Assembly (NCBI GenBank): GCA_003996215.1
Contig: QJPP01001556.1
Span: forward strand, 310,001 to 374,000
Origin: Jaltomata sinuosa
Lineage: Eukaryota; Streptophyta; Magnoliopsida; Solanales; Solanaceae
Direction: 5' to 3'
Length of the DNA: 64,000 bases
Positions 1 through 11,575 of this stretch are shown in pieces. Made by a program: the position numbers and the translations under genes. The notes beneath the pieces are model-generated. The model had not been told where the DNA came from, did no database searches, and was given only the letters and a program-made list of their open reading frames with translations. Position 1 is the first letter of the stretch. The number at the start of each line of letters is the position of its first letter.

Positions 1-139
1 GAGTAAAGTAATCTAAAGGACTTCGAGTATTGTGTTTCTTACCCTATTCCCTGTGGGATTCGACCCCAACCTAATAGTTGGGTTACTATATTTGACAGCG
101 ATCGTTTACACTTGTAAAAAGGGTGTAGTTTGAACGCAT
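1..139. mobile_element. LTR-retrotransposon leader-like remnant
   Basis: The stretch with CCCTGTGGGATTCGACCCC followed by a TTTGACAGCGATCG block resembles a leader sequence common in plant LTR retrotransposons, just upstream of gag. This is recognition from memory. The piece is cut by the left edge and joined to a copia fragment on its right, so the parent element cannot be named. Confidence 0.35.
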
Positions 140-239
140 CAATCCCCTCCAAAGTGGTGAAGAAGCTAGAAAGATTCATTACCAACCTATGTTATGTCAT
201 TATTTCCAATCCCCTCCAAAGTGGTGAAGAAGCTAGAAA
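140..239. repeat. 33-bp direct repeat (140-172 and 207-239)
   Basis: Two identical copies of a 33-base word beginning CAATCCCCTCCAAAGTGG lie 67 bases apart. The second copy reads into the copia pol tail. This looks like a local duplication at a junction between two retrotransposon fragments. Confidence 0.8.
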
Positions 240-365
240 AATTGAGAAGGGATTTCTTGTGGCTTATATACTGACCAAGGCATTGGGGAGAGTTCAACAT
301 GAATCAATGTTGTCCAATCTGAATGTGTTCAGTACACTTAGTTTGAGAGAGGAGGAGGGGGGGGG
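207..365 (+). pseudogene. Ty1-copia pol C-terminal tail (RNase H end)
   Basis: The + frame shows YILTKALGRVQHESMLSNLN, which matches the conserved 'ADIFTKAL' tail that ends Ty1-copia polyproteins after RNase H. The residue before ILTKAL is Y instead of the usual acid, and everything upstream (RT, most of RNase H) is missing. It is followed directly by a purine-rich run of G and A (about 340-367) that fits the polypurine tract. It is therefore the 3' stub of a copia element whose body was lost or replaced by the leader-like piece on the left. Confidence 0.6.
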
Positions 366-651
366 GGTATTGAGAATAAGGAGTCACTTAATCAGTTCAG
401 CCTGTAACTAATTATTCAGTTAATTTGTTATTGAGTAGTTAAAGAGTAGTTAGGTGGCATTAGCTGGTTACACATGTTAGCAGGTAGGTCGGTTAGTGTA
501 GCACTGTAGCTAGTATATAAGCTTGTACTGTTATATTCATCTTCATTCCAGTTAATGAGATTCATTCTCTGCTTTCCTTACTGTTGCATAGAACATATCG
601 ATTTCTTCCTTTTCTCCTCTCTCAATATCTCAGAATCATAATCTCAATACA
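366..651 (+). repeat. Ty1-copia 3' LTR (5' part of element missing)
   Basis: The LTR starts right after the polypurine tract and has inverted ends: TATTGAGA near 368 against TCTCAATACA ending at 651. It contains a TATATAAG box near 514. Length is about 286 bp, in the usual copia LTR range. The first two bases read GG instead of TG. No partner LTR lies in the window, so the TSD cannot be tested. Confidence 0.55.
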
Positions 652-1286
652 GCCTACGGAAACCATAAACAAAAACAATTCCAAAGCTTCCAAAGCAAGA
701 CAACCTGACAGTAAAGTCCAACAGTTTCATCATCTAACGCTACAGAGAAAACTGTCAGAGACTTCCACGCGATAACAAGTTTTTCATCTAATGCACAACA
801 CCCAAATTCAAATTTATCAATGACGAGCAAGTGAATATACACTGAGGCAATTCGTGACTGTTATATTACTACTTAAATAAAATGTAACATCTTCCTCTTT
901 GTTATCCACACATACTCATGGATGAATTTATAGGCAAAAATTGTGGCACATGAACCTGTGGTCTCTCCGTAAAATTAGGTATTTTATGTATATATTTTCT
1001 AAAACTAGTATAATATTATCTACTGGAACCCCATGCTACCAGAAGACTAAATGATGCACTTGGTTGAACAGTGAGTTATTTACCTAGATGACTAGGGATC
1101 AATTTTCACGAAATACATTTTTTTTCCTTCTTTTTTTAGTAGTGCACTCACGTTCTAGAAATTCTAAATTCGCCACTGCACATACTAAATAGGATATGAA
1201 TCTTTTTTAGGCTCAAATCATATGTAAAACAGAAATATAAGCCATCAAGTGAAGTCTAGAGATACCAGCAACTCACTTATTCGTTA
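652..1286. other. Non-coding spacer
   Basis: AT-rich sequence with short unsupported ORFs only. No repeat, RNA gene or promoter was recognised. Confidence 0.5.
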
Positions 1287-1421
1287 TAGGGTTCCGGTGA
1301 CTACTCCGTTCTTTCTCCGGCAATTGAACCGGAAGCGTTGCTGAAATCGCCGGAAGCTATGATTCCCGGTGGCGGTGCTACGTTTTCAGGTGCTTTCGAT
1401 TTTTCCCCCTTTTTCTCTTGC
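1287..1421 (+). other. Possible exon fragment, unidentified
   Basis: A GC-richer island in AT-rich DNA. One + frame stays open from just after a TAG near 1287 and reads GSGDYSVLSPAIEPEALLKS, then PEAMIPGGG. Near 1421 there is a GTAAGA word that could act as a splice donor. No family was recognised. It could be a lone first-exon relic or a captured gene piece; codon-like composition is the only support. Confidence 0.25.
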
Positions 1422-2165
1422 GTAAGAGTATTTCGGGTTCTTTACATTTTGCACCCCCTAATTTATGCTTCATTTTTACCTTGCACCCTATTCTCTTATT
1501 TTTCACAATTTACACCTTAATATATTTCCTTTTTCTTCTTCTTACAATACCCTTAAAAAGATTATTTTGTGAGGGGAAAATAGGTATTACATAGTCAAAA
1601 CTCAAAAATAGAAGTGATAAAATTAGCCTATGAAATTATAATTTATCTAATGCATTTAAATTTGAGCTGATCATTGACTCATTTATTTATTAACGCAACC
1701 CATCAAAATTCAAATTTATATCTAGATTGATCTATGAGAAATCTTGTAAAAATATCTTCATTTTTTAATTTGATATATTATATATAGTCATAACATAGAA
1801 AAATAGTAATAATTTTATAAGGTACTAAAATATTATAAGAAAATAAATAAAATAATTAAAACTTAGTAAGAATTGGACGGATTGGATTTTGACCCACTTT
1901 TTAGTCCAATTAACTTTTGAGTGGGTCAATAATTCGCCTATTTATTAACTCTAACTCATTTTGACACGTCTAAATTCAGCCTAACTCACCAATTTGTCAC
2001 ATCTAGTCAAATGAAATAGGAGTAGAAGAGGATGAGTAACATAGTCTGATTAGGGTCATACTGCATGCTCCCTTCGGTCATATTACTTGTCCACATTACT
2101 AAAAATATTTATCTTAAATTACTTGTTAATTTTCAGAAATTAACATGAACTTTATACAAAATTTA

Positions 2166-2198
<33 letters not shown>

Positions 2199-2740
2199 TA
2201 CCGATTTTATACAGTTTCATACACGAAAATTCGAGCAAAATTTCATATATGTTTTAAAAAAACTCCTGCTATGTTTGGTGAATGAAAATCTTCTGCTATG
2301 TTTCATAAATATTGGTCTAATTTTGTGTGTATATATATATATGTGATTCTCCCAGATATATGACCATCAAAGCTATGCGGGAATAGGTGAAATCTCTTCA
2401 TTTCTTATCAAAGATCTAAAGTTCGAGCTTTAAAAATAAAAGAAATGACTTTCTTCTTTAATGAGTCATATATAATGTGAATTAATCAGGCCAGTGAATT
2501 TTAATTATCAAATAACTTAATAAATGTAAAAAGGACAAGAATAACCATTCAGTGTAAAATATCACCAATCAATGGACAATGAATTCGATTTCTCTTTTTG
2601 TGTCCTTTCTAACCTTTTTCGCTGGTCAAGTTTCGTCTCTCCCCTCCCTTATTTTCTATAGTTTTGTTTTTGATGCTCTTTTTAAAAATAAAATAAAATA
2701 ATTCTACTCTTTTAATTGTTGCTTTTTTTTTATACAATAA
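1422..2740. other. AT-rich spacer with (AT)n runs
   Basis: No gene-like frame. Simple AT runs occur near 2176-2200 and 2330-2341. Scattered words recall decayed MITE sequence, but no ends could be defined. Confidence 0.5.
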
Positions 2741-3433
2741 TTTTTCACACCTATTTTTTGTATAATTCGTATGTAATAAATGTATAATTAATATATACTT
2801 AATGTATAATGTGTGTGTGTATTTTTTCAAATACAATAAAAAAGAAAAAAATGTATCAATGCATATTTGATAATAAATAAATGTATCTTTGATACCAGAT
2901 ACATGCATCTTGATAATTATATCTTCTTCTTCTTCTAATATATTGATACAACCTCCACATGTATTGATATATATTGATACAATACAATACAATAGATATC
3001 TTATACAATATAATACATATATAAATATTCTAAAATATTGATACATATATACAATATAATATATATCCGATACATATTGATACAATACAAACGTGATAGA
3101 TACATTTTTATTCAACAATATAGTTTTTATACACATATTACACAGATACGATTCTATACAATAATTATACAGTTTCTATACACATCCTATACAACCTTTA
3201 GTTGCAATAATTATTCAGATACATATTTTATACAATAATTATATAGTTTCTATAGAAATCTTATACATATACATATTTCATGCAATAATTAACCAGTTAC
3301 TGTATACATCCTATACAACATTTAGCTACAATAATTATTCAGATACATATTCTATACAACAATTATACAATTTCTATAGAAATCTTATACATATACATAA
3401 TATACAATAATTATACAATTTCTATAGAAATCT

Positions 3434-3478
<45 letters not shown>

Positions 3479-3540
3479 TATATAACAATTGTACAATTTC
3501 TATTCACATCCTATACAACCTTTAGCTGCAATACAAAGAC
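2741..3540. repeat. Degenerate tandem repeats of TATACAATAATTATACA type, with (AT)n
   Basis: From about 2741 the sequence consists of variants of words such as TATACAATAATTATACA, TTTCTATACACATCC and CAGATACATATT, recurring irregularly, most regularly at 3130-3540. A pure (AT)n run lies at about 3437-3476. ORFs here are repeat artefacts. A similar word mix occurs at 16330-16450. Confidence 0.6.
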
Positions 3541-3972
3541 AAAAATTTTATTTTAAAAAAAGAACAGTGAAACAGAGAAAAAGATGTTAGCATTCTGGAC
3601 GCCTACACATTGAACACTGCTAACGTTGTTATTGTAAGGAGCACTATTCGAAGGCTTAGGGTGAGCTAGCCATTTAGCTATTAATTGAAATTTTTGAAAT
3701 TGAACACTATTCGATATTAAGTGAGTTGAATCTTGATTTTGCATTTAGAGAGTTGTATGGTGTACTGTGTTTGAAAATTTTGATTTAACCTAAGCATTAC
3801 AGGGAAAAAAAAAGAAGTAGCAAAAGTAATGAGAGAGAGGGAGAGGGAGAGAAAGGACGAGAGGGGGGGGGGGGGGAGAGGAGAGAGAGAGAGAGGGGAG
3901 TTTGACTATAAGTTATCATTATTTTAGGCCTAAAGTACATTTAGTAGTATATGGATCAAACTTGAAAAAATT
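3541..3972. other. Spacer with (GA)n microsatellite
   Basis: A GA-rich microsatellite containing a poly-G run lies at about 3829-3900. The rest shows no coding signal. Confidence 0.6.
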
Positions 3973-4955
3973 GAGTGTAGGGTGACAGATAAGTGTTGAA
4001 ATTAAAATTGGTGACTAGTTTGACCAGCTCAAGTCAAATCTTCTTTAATTAGTCATTAAGTTAAATAAGAGTGTAAAATGTAATTTTTAAAACTTTTAAA
4101 CTTTTAAAAATTACAAAAATAAACCATTTCCCACCCACTCCTGAACCTTCCAAATCCCCTAAAAGAAAAACAAAAACAGATCTATAAACCCCAAAAACTC
4201 ATTTCACATTTCACTTATTTCCACCGCTCCATCGCTCCCGCCTCTTCTTTCTGCAGCGGCAACCAGCCAACTCCGACGGAGTCTCATCCCAATCTGTGTT
4301 CCTCTTCCTTCTGTCTCTCGGTTCAAGTTGCCATCCTTTTGTGTTGTTGTCGTCGTCATCATTTTCGACTTTAAGTCAGGGTTTCGATTTTCAAAGGTAA
4401 AGCTCTTTTCTTTACTCTCACAGTTAGGGGTTTCATCAATTTTCAAGAAATAATTTGTTGATTTTGAAAATATGAATTTAGATTTATGGGATTTGTAGTG
4501 CCTTCTTTTGGTTTTGTTCTTTTTGAAATGAAAAATTGCAGTCATAAACAACTCCAACAATATAATTTCTTGAAGAATTAAGAAAAAAAAAGTGATTTTT
4601 TTTAGAAGTGATAAAGAATGTTTTGTACATTGAAAATATACTACACTTGTAATTAATTTGTACAGTGAAGATATAAATCTAAAATATATGTTGAATTTGT
4701 TTTGTTATGGGTGTGTTTGAATTGATGCATTTATGCATTTCTTGAAAAGAAAGAGCTTTGTTTAACTTGGATTTGTATAAATTTATAATTTTTATGAAAA
4801 TGGTATGTTGGAATTGTTCTTGTTTGAACTTTATTTTATGACTTGATCACAAACTATCATACACTTTACCAAATATTCATGTTAAGTATTTTTAGTTATT
4901 GTTGTTGGTTAAATTAGATAATATTTTCCGTTTTGTTTCTCGTGGTATAGATAAA

Positions 4956-7900
4956 ATGGCTCCAAGAAAAAGAAGAGCAACAACTGCTACTACTCCTACT
5001 AGAAATACTAGAAGGAGAATTAGTAGAGAGAAGCAAATAGAAGAAGAAAGCACAAGGTTGGAAAAGTCTATAGAAAAAGAAGAAGAAGAACAAAGCACGA
5101 GGTTGGAAAAGTCTATAGAAAACAAAGAAGAAGAAGAAGAAGGAGGTGAGATATAAATGCTTCTTCCACAAATGTAGAAGGTGAGGATAGAGGAGTCGAG
5201 AATGAAGAGAGAACAAACAACCGACATGATATACCTATTTCGGAGGAGGAGACATCTCATACTGTCGAGTCCTCTCCGGTCAGTCCTTCACTCGACACCT
5301 CACTTGTCAAGCCTATTAGGTATTTAGATTACAACGTTGAGACCACGATTGATAAGTATCCAGATTGAATGGGTGGTGTTACTGTTAAGACGGGGTTGGG
5401 TAAGTCTTTTTCTGAATTTAGAAAGATCTTAGAGGAACAAAAATTGATAAAGTTCTTTAAATGTTTCATTTTCGAAAATTACCTACACCTACCTAAGGAT
5501 GCCAATAGACGATTTCAAATGAAATTGGTGTACCAACTTCTTCGATGCCAAATTTATAGTGATAGAGAAATTTTTTTTGGATAAACTATTGTGGTATGCC
5601 GGCTTGTTTTGGCATGAGAGAGTTTGCCATCATCACTGGCTTAAATTGTCATTTGCCAGATGTGTATGATGAAGAAAAAATGTCAAGTAAGACAATGAGG
5701 AGGAGACAACAAATTATTGACTTGGTGGGAAAGACTTGCAAAGAGAAGGAGTTGATTGAGCATCTCAAATCCAAGAATGTTCGTAAAGGTGAAAAAAAGT
5801 CACTATGCTTGCTTTATTTTGTGCATAGTTTTCTTTGTGCAAAAGATTTGAACACGAATATTTCGTCTAAATGAGTTTTGCTCTCAGCCGATAGAGATGC
5901 ATTTTCTGTCTATCCATGGGGTCGTGTAAGTTATGATCTTACAATTAAATATCTATTGAGCGCAGTGAATCCAAATGTGAAGACCACCAATCTTTATGAC
6001 TTTCTATGGGCTTTCATGGTAAGCTTTATTTTTTATTCAATGTTTGTTTCTTTTTATTTTTTTGAGTCTATTCACTAATTTGGTTCCCTCTCTATGTCTT
6101 TATTTTATGTAGTGTTGGGCATTTGAGGCTATTCCTCCCCTTTGAAAAAAGTTTAAAGTATTTTCGGAAGAAGTGTCTTCGCCGCGGATCCTTAGAAGAC
6201 TTTCAACAACTAATAACAAATCTGTTGAGATCCATGAGTTGTTTGATCCCCCCAAAAATTCGGTAAGTATCATTTTACATTTATATGTCCTTGAAATAAT
6301 ATTAAATATCTATATATTAATGTATTATACATGTTCATGCTAGAAAATGCTATGTTGTATGACTTGTAAAGCATGAGTAAAGAACTCATTACATCCCCAA
6401 TACTAAGGCTACAGGTTGTTACATATTAATAATTGTAAACCATGTATATTTATAGGTCTTCTAATTTTTATTGGGCAACTTTCTCACTGAAAAATAGGAG
6501 AAAGAAAAGGATACAAAGTTTGAGATATTAACTATTGTAGTGGGTGCTTTCACTGATTTTACTAGCTAATGTTTAATCTTATTTATGAATTTAAAATTGC
6601 GACAATGAATTAAATTTGCCAATCAAATCAATCAATCAATCAATCAATCAACTGTCTTACTTGCAAATAAAATTGTGATCTGCCATATGAACTTTTGCTA
6701 CCCAAACTAATTAGGATTTTCTACTTAGAGTTAATATAGTCAGGATTCTTGATATTACATTCTAGACAATAGGAAGAAAAGAAAAGGATAAGGTGTATAA
6801 TATGAAATGTAATAACCTGCTATTAGTAATTCCAATCCATTTCGTTGATAATCTCACTAAATATAGGACAATGATAAGGCTACAGGTTGTTAAATATTAA
6901 TAATTATAAACCATGTATATTTATAGGTCTTCTAATTTTTATTGGGCAACTTTCTCACCAAAAAATAGGAAAAAGAAAAGGATACAAAGTTTGAGATATT
7001 AACTATTGTAGTGGGTGCTTTCATTGATTTTACTAGCTAATGTTCAATCCTATTGTATGAATTCAAAATTGCGACAATGAATTAAATTTGACAGTCGGTG
7101 TTTTCATGCTCTTCTTAATTATATACAATACATCTCTTTTTTCTCGTATGATTGGAATTTGGTAGACAGAAAGTAGTATTATTTTCTTGTATATAGATAT
7201 ATTCTTCGTTATTTTTTAAAATTTATTTTTTAATCACATTTTAACATTATTATTTTTACATGTAGATTGTGCATCCATGGATAATTCCTACACCTAGTGA
7301 AATGAAGATGGACTTCCTCACTAGATTTGTGCCTTTGCAAGTAATTAAGGATGGCAAAATTGAAAAGCTTGAGAAAATTTTAAACGGTATTGTGGCTATT
7401 AAAAGAGATTGTACAGTTATTAAGAAAGATTTTCACCCTTCAAGGGCACTTGTTGTAGGTAATAATGGTGTTGATGAATCTTCACGAGATTTTAATATTG
7501 GTGGTGGAGGAGAAGGAGAATTTTCTCCAAATGTTGATAGAGGTTTTAGTGGTGTTGATGGTGGAGGAGGAGGATCTTCTCCGAATGTTGATAGAAGTAC
7601 TGGTGGTGTTGGTGTCGGAGGAGGGGGAGGATTTTCTCCATTTTTACTAGTGGATTCGGTGGTGTTAGTGCCGGTTTTGGAGTAAGAAGATCTTCTCCGA
7701 TTGATGAGAATGTTTCGCGTCCTCAAGAAACCCCATCCACCACTGAGGTGCCTTCTTGTAAGCTTTGTCATGAGAAGATAGACTTATTAACTGCTAGGAT
7801 AAATTCTTTAGAGGAAACTATCATCAACATGATGTCCAAGAGGGTATTAGGCCATTATCAAAGATCTTGGACCCGTATACTCCTGATGTTATTAAAAGGA

Positions 7901-7999
7901 GGAAGAAATAAATTTCAAAGATACTGTCAAGTGTCAAAAAAAAGAGGCAAAGAGACAGACACAGTTGAGGCTATCATTGAGAAGGAATTGGTGTCCTAG
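4956..7999 (+). pseudogene. DUF1985-type MULE-borne gene, broken, without the Ulp1 protease end
   Basis: Exon 1 starts at the ATG at 4956 with a basic, glutamate-rich N-terminus (MAPRKRRATTATTPTRNTRR). Frames at 5369-5874 then read KLVYQLLRCQIYSDREIFFG and CGMPACFGMREFAIITGLNC, the core of the DUF1985 domain. Splice sites can be placed: donor GTAAGC at 6019; acceptor at 6112 leading into CWAFEAIPPL; donor GTAAGT at 6263; and acceptor at 7265 leading into HPWIIPTPSE. Exon 3 encodes Gly/Val-rich repeats and a CxxC-like segment (CKLCHEK), ending near 7999. Stops (around 5154, 5368, 5583, 5872, 6142) and frameshifts (around 7680, 7850) break it. In related MULEs this domain is often fused to a Ulp1/SUMO-type cysteine protease. 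No such domain follows here, so it is also C-terminally truncated. Function is unknown. Confidence 0.6.
6403..7090. repeat. Direct duplication inside intron 2 (6403-6618 and 6875-7090)
   Basis: Two copies of about 216 bp, starting TAAGGCTACAGGTTGTT and ending GACAATGAATTAAATTTG, lie 472 bp apart and differ at roughly a dozen positions. Both are within the intron between the 6262 donor and the 7265 acceptor, so the duplication does not alter coding sequence. A short (AATC)n run sits between them near 6626-6650. Confidence 0.8.
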
Positions 8000-8269
8000 T
8001 TGAATCAAAGATAATTTATTTATTCTGTTTTGTTGAACTTTTTATGTTTAGAGGTTGCTGCTGGAACTTTTTATGTTTTGTTGAACATTTTTTATTGGAC
8101 TTTTTATGTTGAACTTGAACTTGGAGCAGCTTTAGCTTTTGTATTAAATTACTTATTTTCTGTTTTAAGTTTACAAAAGTCTTACGATGAGTAATTTTTA
8201 TTGCAAACCTTACAAATACAAAGAAACAGTTATAAATTTGCTTTATTAGGGTAATATATATATGTTGTG

Positions 8270-10420
8270 TATTAACTTTATTGTAGTAATTGTTGAAATA
8301 TATTGAAAATTTTTCAGCAATTGTTGTAAGTTGCTAGGAATTTGGTAACAGTTACTTCATATGCTATAACAAGCAAGTTAGTTATTAGGAATTTCATAGT
8401 AATATCTGAAATATGCTACAACAAGTATGTTAGTTTTTGAACGTTTTATAATAATTGCTGAAATATGCTATAGCAAATATGTTAGTTGTTGAATGTTTTA
8501 TACAATTGTTGAAATATGCTACAACAAGTACGTTAGCTGCTAAAATTTTTATAGCAATTGTTGCATTATTCTACAACAAGTGAGTTAGTTGCTAGGAATT
8601 TCATAGCAAGTAAGTAAGTTGTTGAACGTTTCATAACAATTGCTGAAATATGCTCTTGCAAATTTGTTAGTTGCTGAATATTTTATAGCAATTGCTGAAA
8701 TATGTTATAGCAAGTACGTTAGTTGCTAAAAATTTCATAGCAATTACTGCATTATTCTACAACAAGTAAGTTAGTTGATGAAAGTTTCATAGCAATTGCA
8801 CATGTAATCAACTTAAATTGAGTAAATTAATCATTAATTGATTGTATCAATCATATTTAATGATAAATAGGATGGTGTTAGTCTAATTTAAGTCTAAAAT
8901 CTAGATTTACTAGTAATCTTATATAATGAGATAGTAATTTGAGATATACTAGACGATCAATTAAGCAATTACGTGTGTAATCAACTAACATTGAGTTGAA
9001 TGATCATTGATTGATTGAATCAATCATATTTAATGATAAATAGGATGGTGTTAGACTAATTTAAGTCTAAAAGCTAGATTTAATAGTAATCTTATACAAT
9101 GAGATAATAATTTCAGATATACTAGACGATCAATTAAGCAATTACGCGTGTAATCAACTAAAATTGAGTTGAATGATCATTGATTGATTGAATCAATCAT
9201 ATTTAATGATAAATAGGATGGTGTTAGACTAATTTAAGAATAAAAATTAGATTTGATTGTCATCTTAATTGAATTTGCTATAGCAAGTAAGTACGTTGCT
9301 AGAAATTTGATAGCAGTTGCTTTATATACTACAACAAATACGCTAGTTGCTAAATATTTTATAGCAATTGTTGAAATATGCTACATCAAGTACGATAGTT
9401 GCTGAAAGTTTCGTAGCAATTGTTGCATTATGCTACAACAAGTGAGTTAGTTGTTGAATAAAACCATAGCAATTGCACATGTAATCAACTTAAATTAAGT
9501 AAATTGATCATTAATTGATTGTATCAATCATATTTAATGATAAATAAGATGGTGTTAGTCTAATTTAAGTCTAAAAGCAAGATTTAATAGTAATCTTATA
9601 CAATGAGATGGTAATTTGAGATATACTAGATGATCAATTAAGTAATTATGTGTGTAATTAACTAAAATTGAGTTGAATGATCATTGATTGATTGAATCAA
9701 TCATATTTAATGATAATAGGATGGTGTTAGACTAATTTAAGTCTAAAAGCAAGATTTAATAGTAATCTTACACAATGAGATAGTAATTTGGGATATACTA
9801 GACAATCAATTAAGCAATTACGTATGCAATCAACCTAAATTGAGTAAATTGATCATTACTTGATTGTACCAATCATATTTAATGATAAATAGGATGGTGT
9901 TAGACTAATTTAAGAATAAAAGTTAGATTTGATTGTGATCTTAATTGAGTTTGCTATAGCAAATAAGTAAATTGTTAGAAATTTCATAGTAGTTGCTTCA
10001 TATACTACAACAAGTACGCTAGTTGCTGAATATTTTATAGCAGTTGTTGAAATATGCTACACCAAATATGCTAGTTACTGAATGTTTTATAACAATTGTT
10101 AAAATATTCTATAGGAAGTATGCTAGTTGCTGAAAGTGTCATAGCAATTGTTGCATTATGCTACAACAAGTAAGTTCGTTATTGAATAAAAATATAGCCA
10201 CTGCACATGTAATCAACTTAAATTGAGTAAATTGATCATTAATTGATTGTATCAATCATATTTAATTGAATCTGCTATAGCAAGTGAATTAGTTGCTGAA
10301 ATTTTTTATAGCAAGTTAACAAGTTGCTGAGAAATAATAGACGATCAATTGAGCAATTGCTGAGTATTTCCTAGCAATTGCTATAATCTGCTGAATCTCC
10401 TAAACAATATAACATGCAAT
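8270..10420. repeat. Higher-order tandem array rich in AGCAATTGCT
   Basis: Two unit types alternate. The short units (about 60-70 bp) carry variants of ATAGCAATTGCTGAAATATGC and CTACAACAAGTACGTTAGTTGC. The long units (about 175 bp) begin GTAATCAACT and contain GATTGATTGAATCAATCAT and ATAGGATGGTGTTAGACTAA. Long units start near 8806, 8976, 9151, then 9480, 9653, 9826, then a partial one at 10206, with short-unit blocks before and between the triplets. This gives a higher-order period of about 670-730 bp. It fills the space between the two convergent MULE genes. Confidence 0.75.
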
Positions 10421-11009
10421 TTCATGAAAATTGATATCCGAACAGATTCATAATAAACAATAATAAAAATAAGATCAAATGTGTTCACAAATAATAACAA
10501 CAACAATAAGATCAGATGTGTTCACAAATTACAAAAACAACAATAAGATTAAATGTGTTCCTATGAGCATTTCGCTCGGAGCATGTAGTCCTTTTGTGTC
10601 CAACCTTTTTGCATATGGAATATTTATTTTTCTTGGTTGGAAATGATTCTCCGACTCCTCTCCACCTTTTCAATGGTCTTCTTCCAACCTTGCCGGGCTC
10701 AACAAACGGAGGAGATATTTTCCTCTCTAAAATCTCAATAGGAACTTTCCAAGTTTCTTCAGATGGCACGGGTTTAATTTTCTCCACAGATGCAATAAGG
10801 TATACCTCTATCTTATAATACGAAGAGGCGTACTCATAAATACGTCTCCCATAGTGTTCACCATATTGACATTTGAGTGCTGCCATAGCATGTGGACAAG
10901 GTATTTTATCAACGTCAAAGGCTCTACAAGTGCAAGATTTACTTTGCAAATCAACCGTTGCAACTGCTTCGTGACCGGTTACAATATATCTGTAGTTGAC
11001 AATTTGATG

Positions 11010-11295
11010 AACCAATAGCTTATTCGAAGTAAAGGCCAGCATGAGATCAAAGTCACTTGCCGTCCGTTCTCTCTCTGTTCAACAAAGGCCATCGATATTC
11101 CCTTACTTATCAAGTTTTTAATTTTATGAGCCCTTCGATTGTATCCCATAATAAAATCTCTCTGATAAACATCTTGTCGATGATTCAATTTTAACATATT
11201 ATTTAGAATCTTCGTGTGCGCTTTTCGCCTGGCTTCTTTGCGTAAAGAACCTAACTCATCTGAAGTTAAGAAAAATGAACCATTTAACCTTTTAA
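11010..11295 (-). CDS. Unidentified ORF inside the organelle-like insert (partial)
   Basis: Within the insert, the minus frame is open for about 95 codons. It reads through SFFLTSDELGSLRKEARRKA, then NNMLKLNHRQDVYQRDFIMG and NLISKGISMAFVEQRENGRQ. It is rich in Lys/Arg and looks protein-like rather than random. No family was recognised; a fragment of a mitochondrial plasmid or mitochondrial orf is one possibility. It is open at both insert ends and is not expected to be expressed here. Confidence 0.3.
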
Positions 11296-11575
11296 CCAGT
11301 GTATGCTAAGTGGTGGCAATAAGAATCTGAACTTTATAAAATTTGAACCAGACCTTGAATAGGAAAACAAGTGGACACACCCGCAAGGAAACCTATCTCG
11401 AAACCAGCGAGTTGCCTAAAACCTCCCGTCTTGCTTGCTTTCGGATAATAAAGACTAGTCACTTTAACCTACCTTCCTAGCTTTAGTTGACTTAAGGCCT
11501 GTCTTTCTTTCAGAACCTTGTTACTTTTAAGCTGTCTTTTCGTCTGAGGCTTTCGGACAAGACTACATTTCCAAA
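11025..11575. other. Mitochondrial-like DNA insert in the transposase
   Basis: Transposase similarity stops after AENVNL (about 11570) and resumes at NKLLVHQIV (about 11022), normally nearly adjacent in this family. The ~550 bp between has a different texture: mixed GC, few long A/T runs, and phrases such as CTTGCTTGCTTTCGG and AAGGCCTGTCTTTCTTTC that are typical of plant mitochondrial intergenic DNA. No TSD or inverted ends are seen. The organelle origin is an inference from style. Confidence 0.45.

Noticed and set aside
2609..3136. 175-codon minus frame
   Set aside because: Made of translated AT-rich repeats (Ile/Tyr-rich); no domain and inconsistent with any gene.
7433..7771. 112-codon minus frame with proline runs
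   Set aside because: Antisense shadow of the Gly-rich exon 3 of the DUF1985-type gene.
8805..10400. CRISPR-like regular repeats
   Set aside because: Plant nuclear context, degenerate units without unique spacers; tandem satellite-type array instead.
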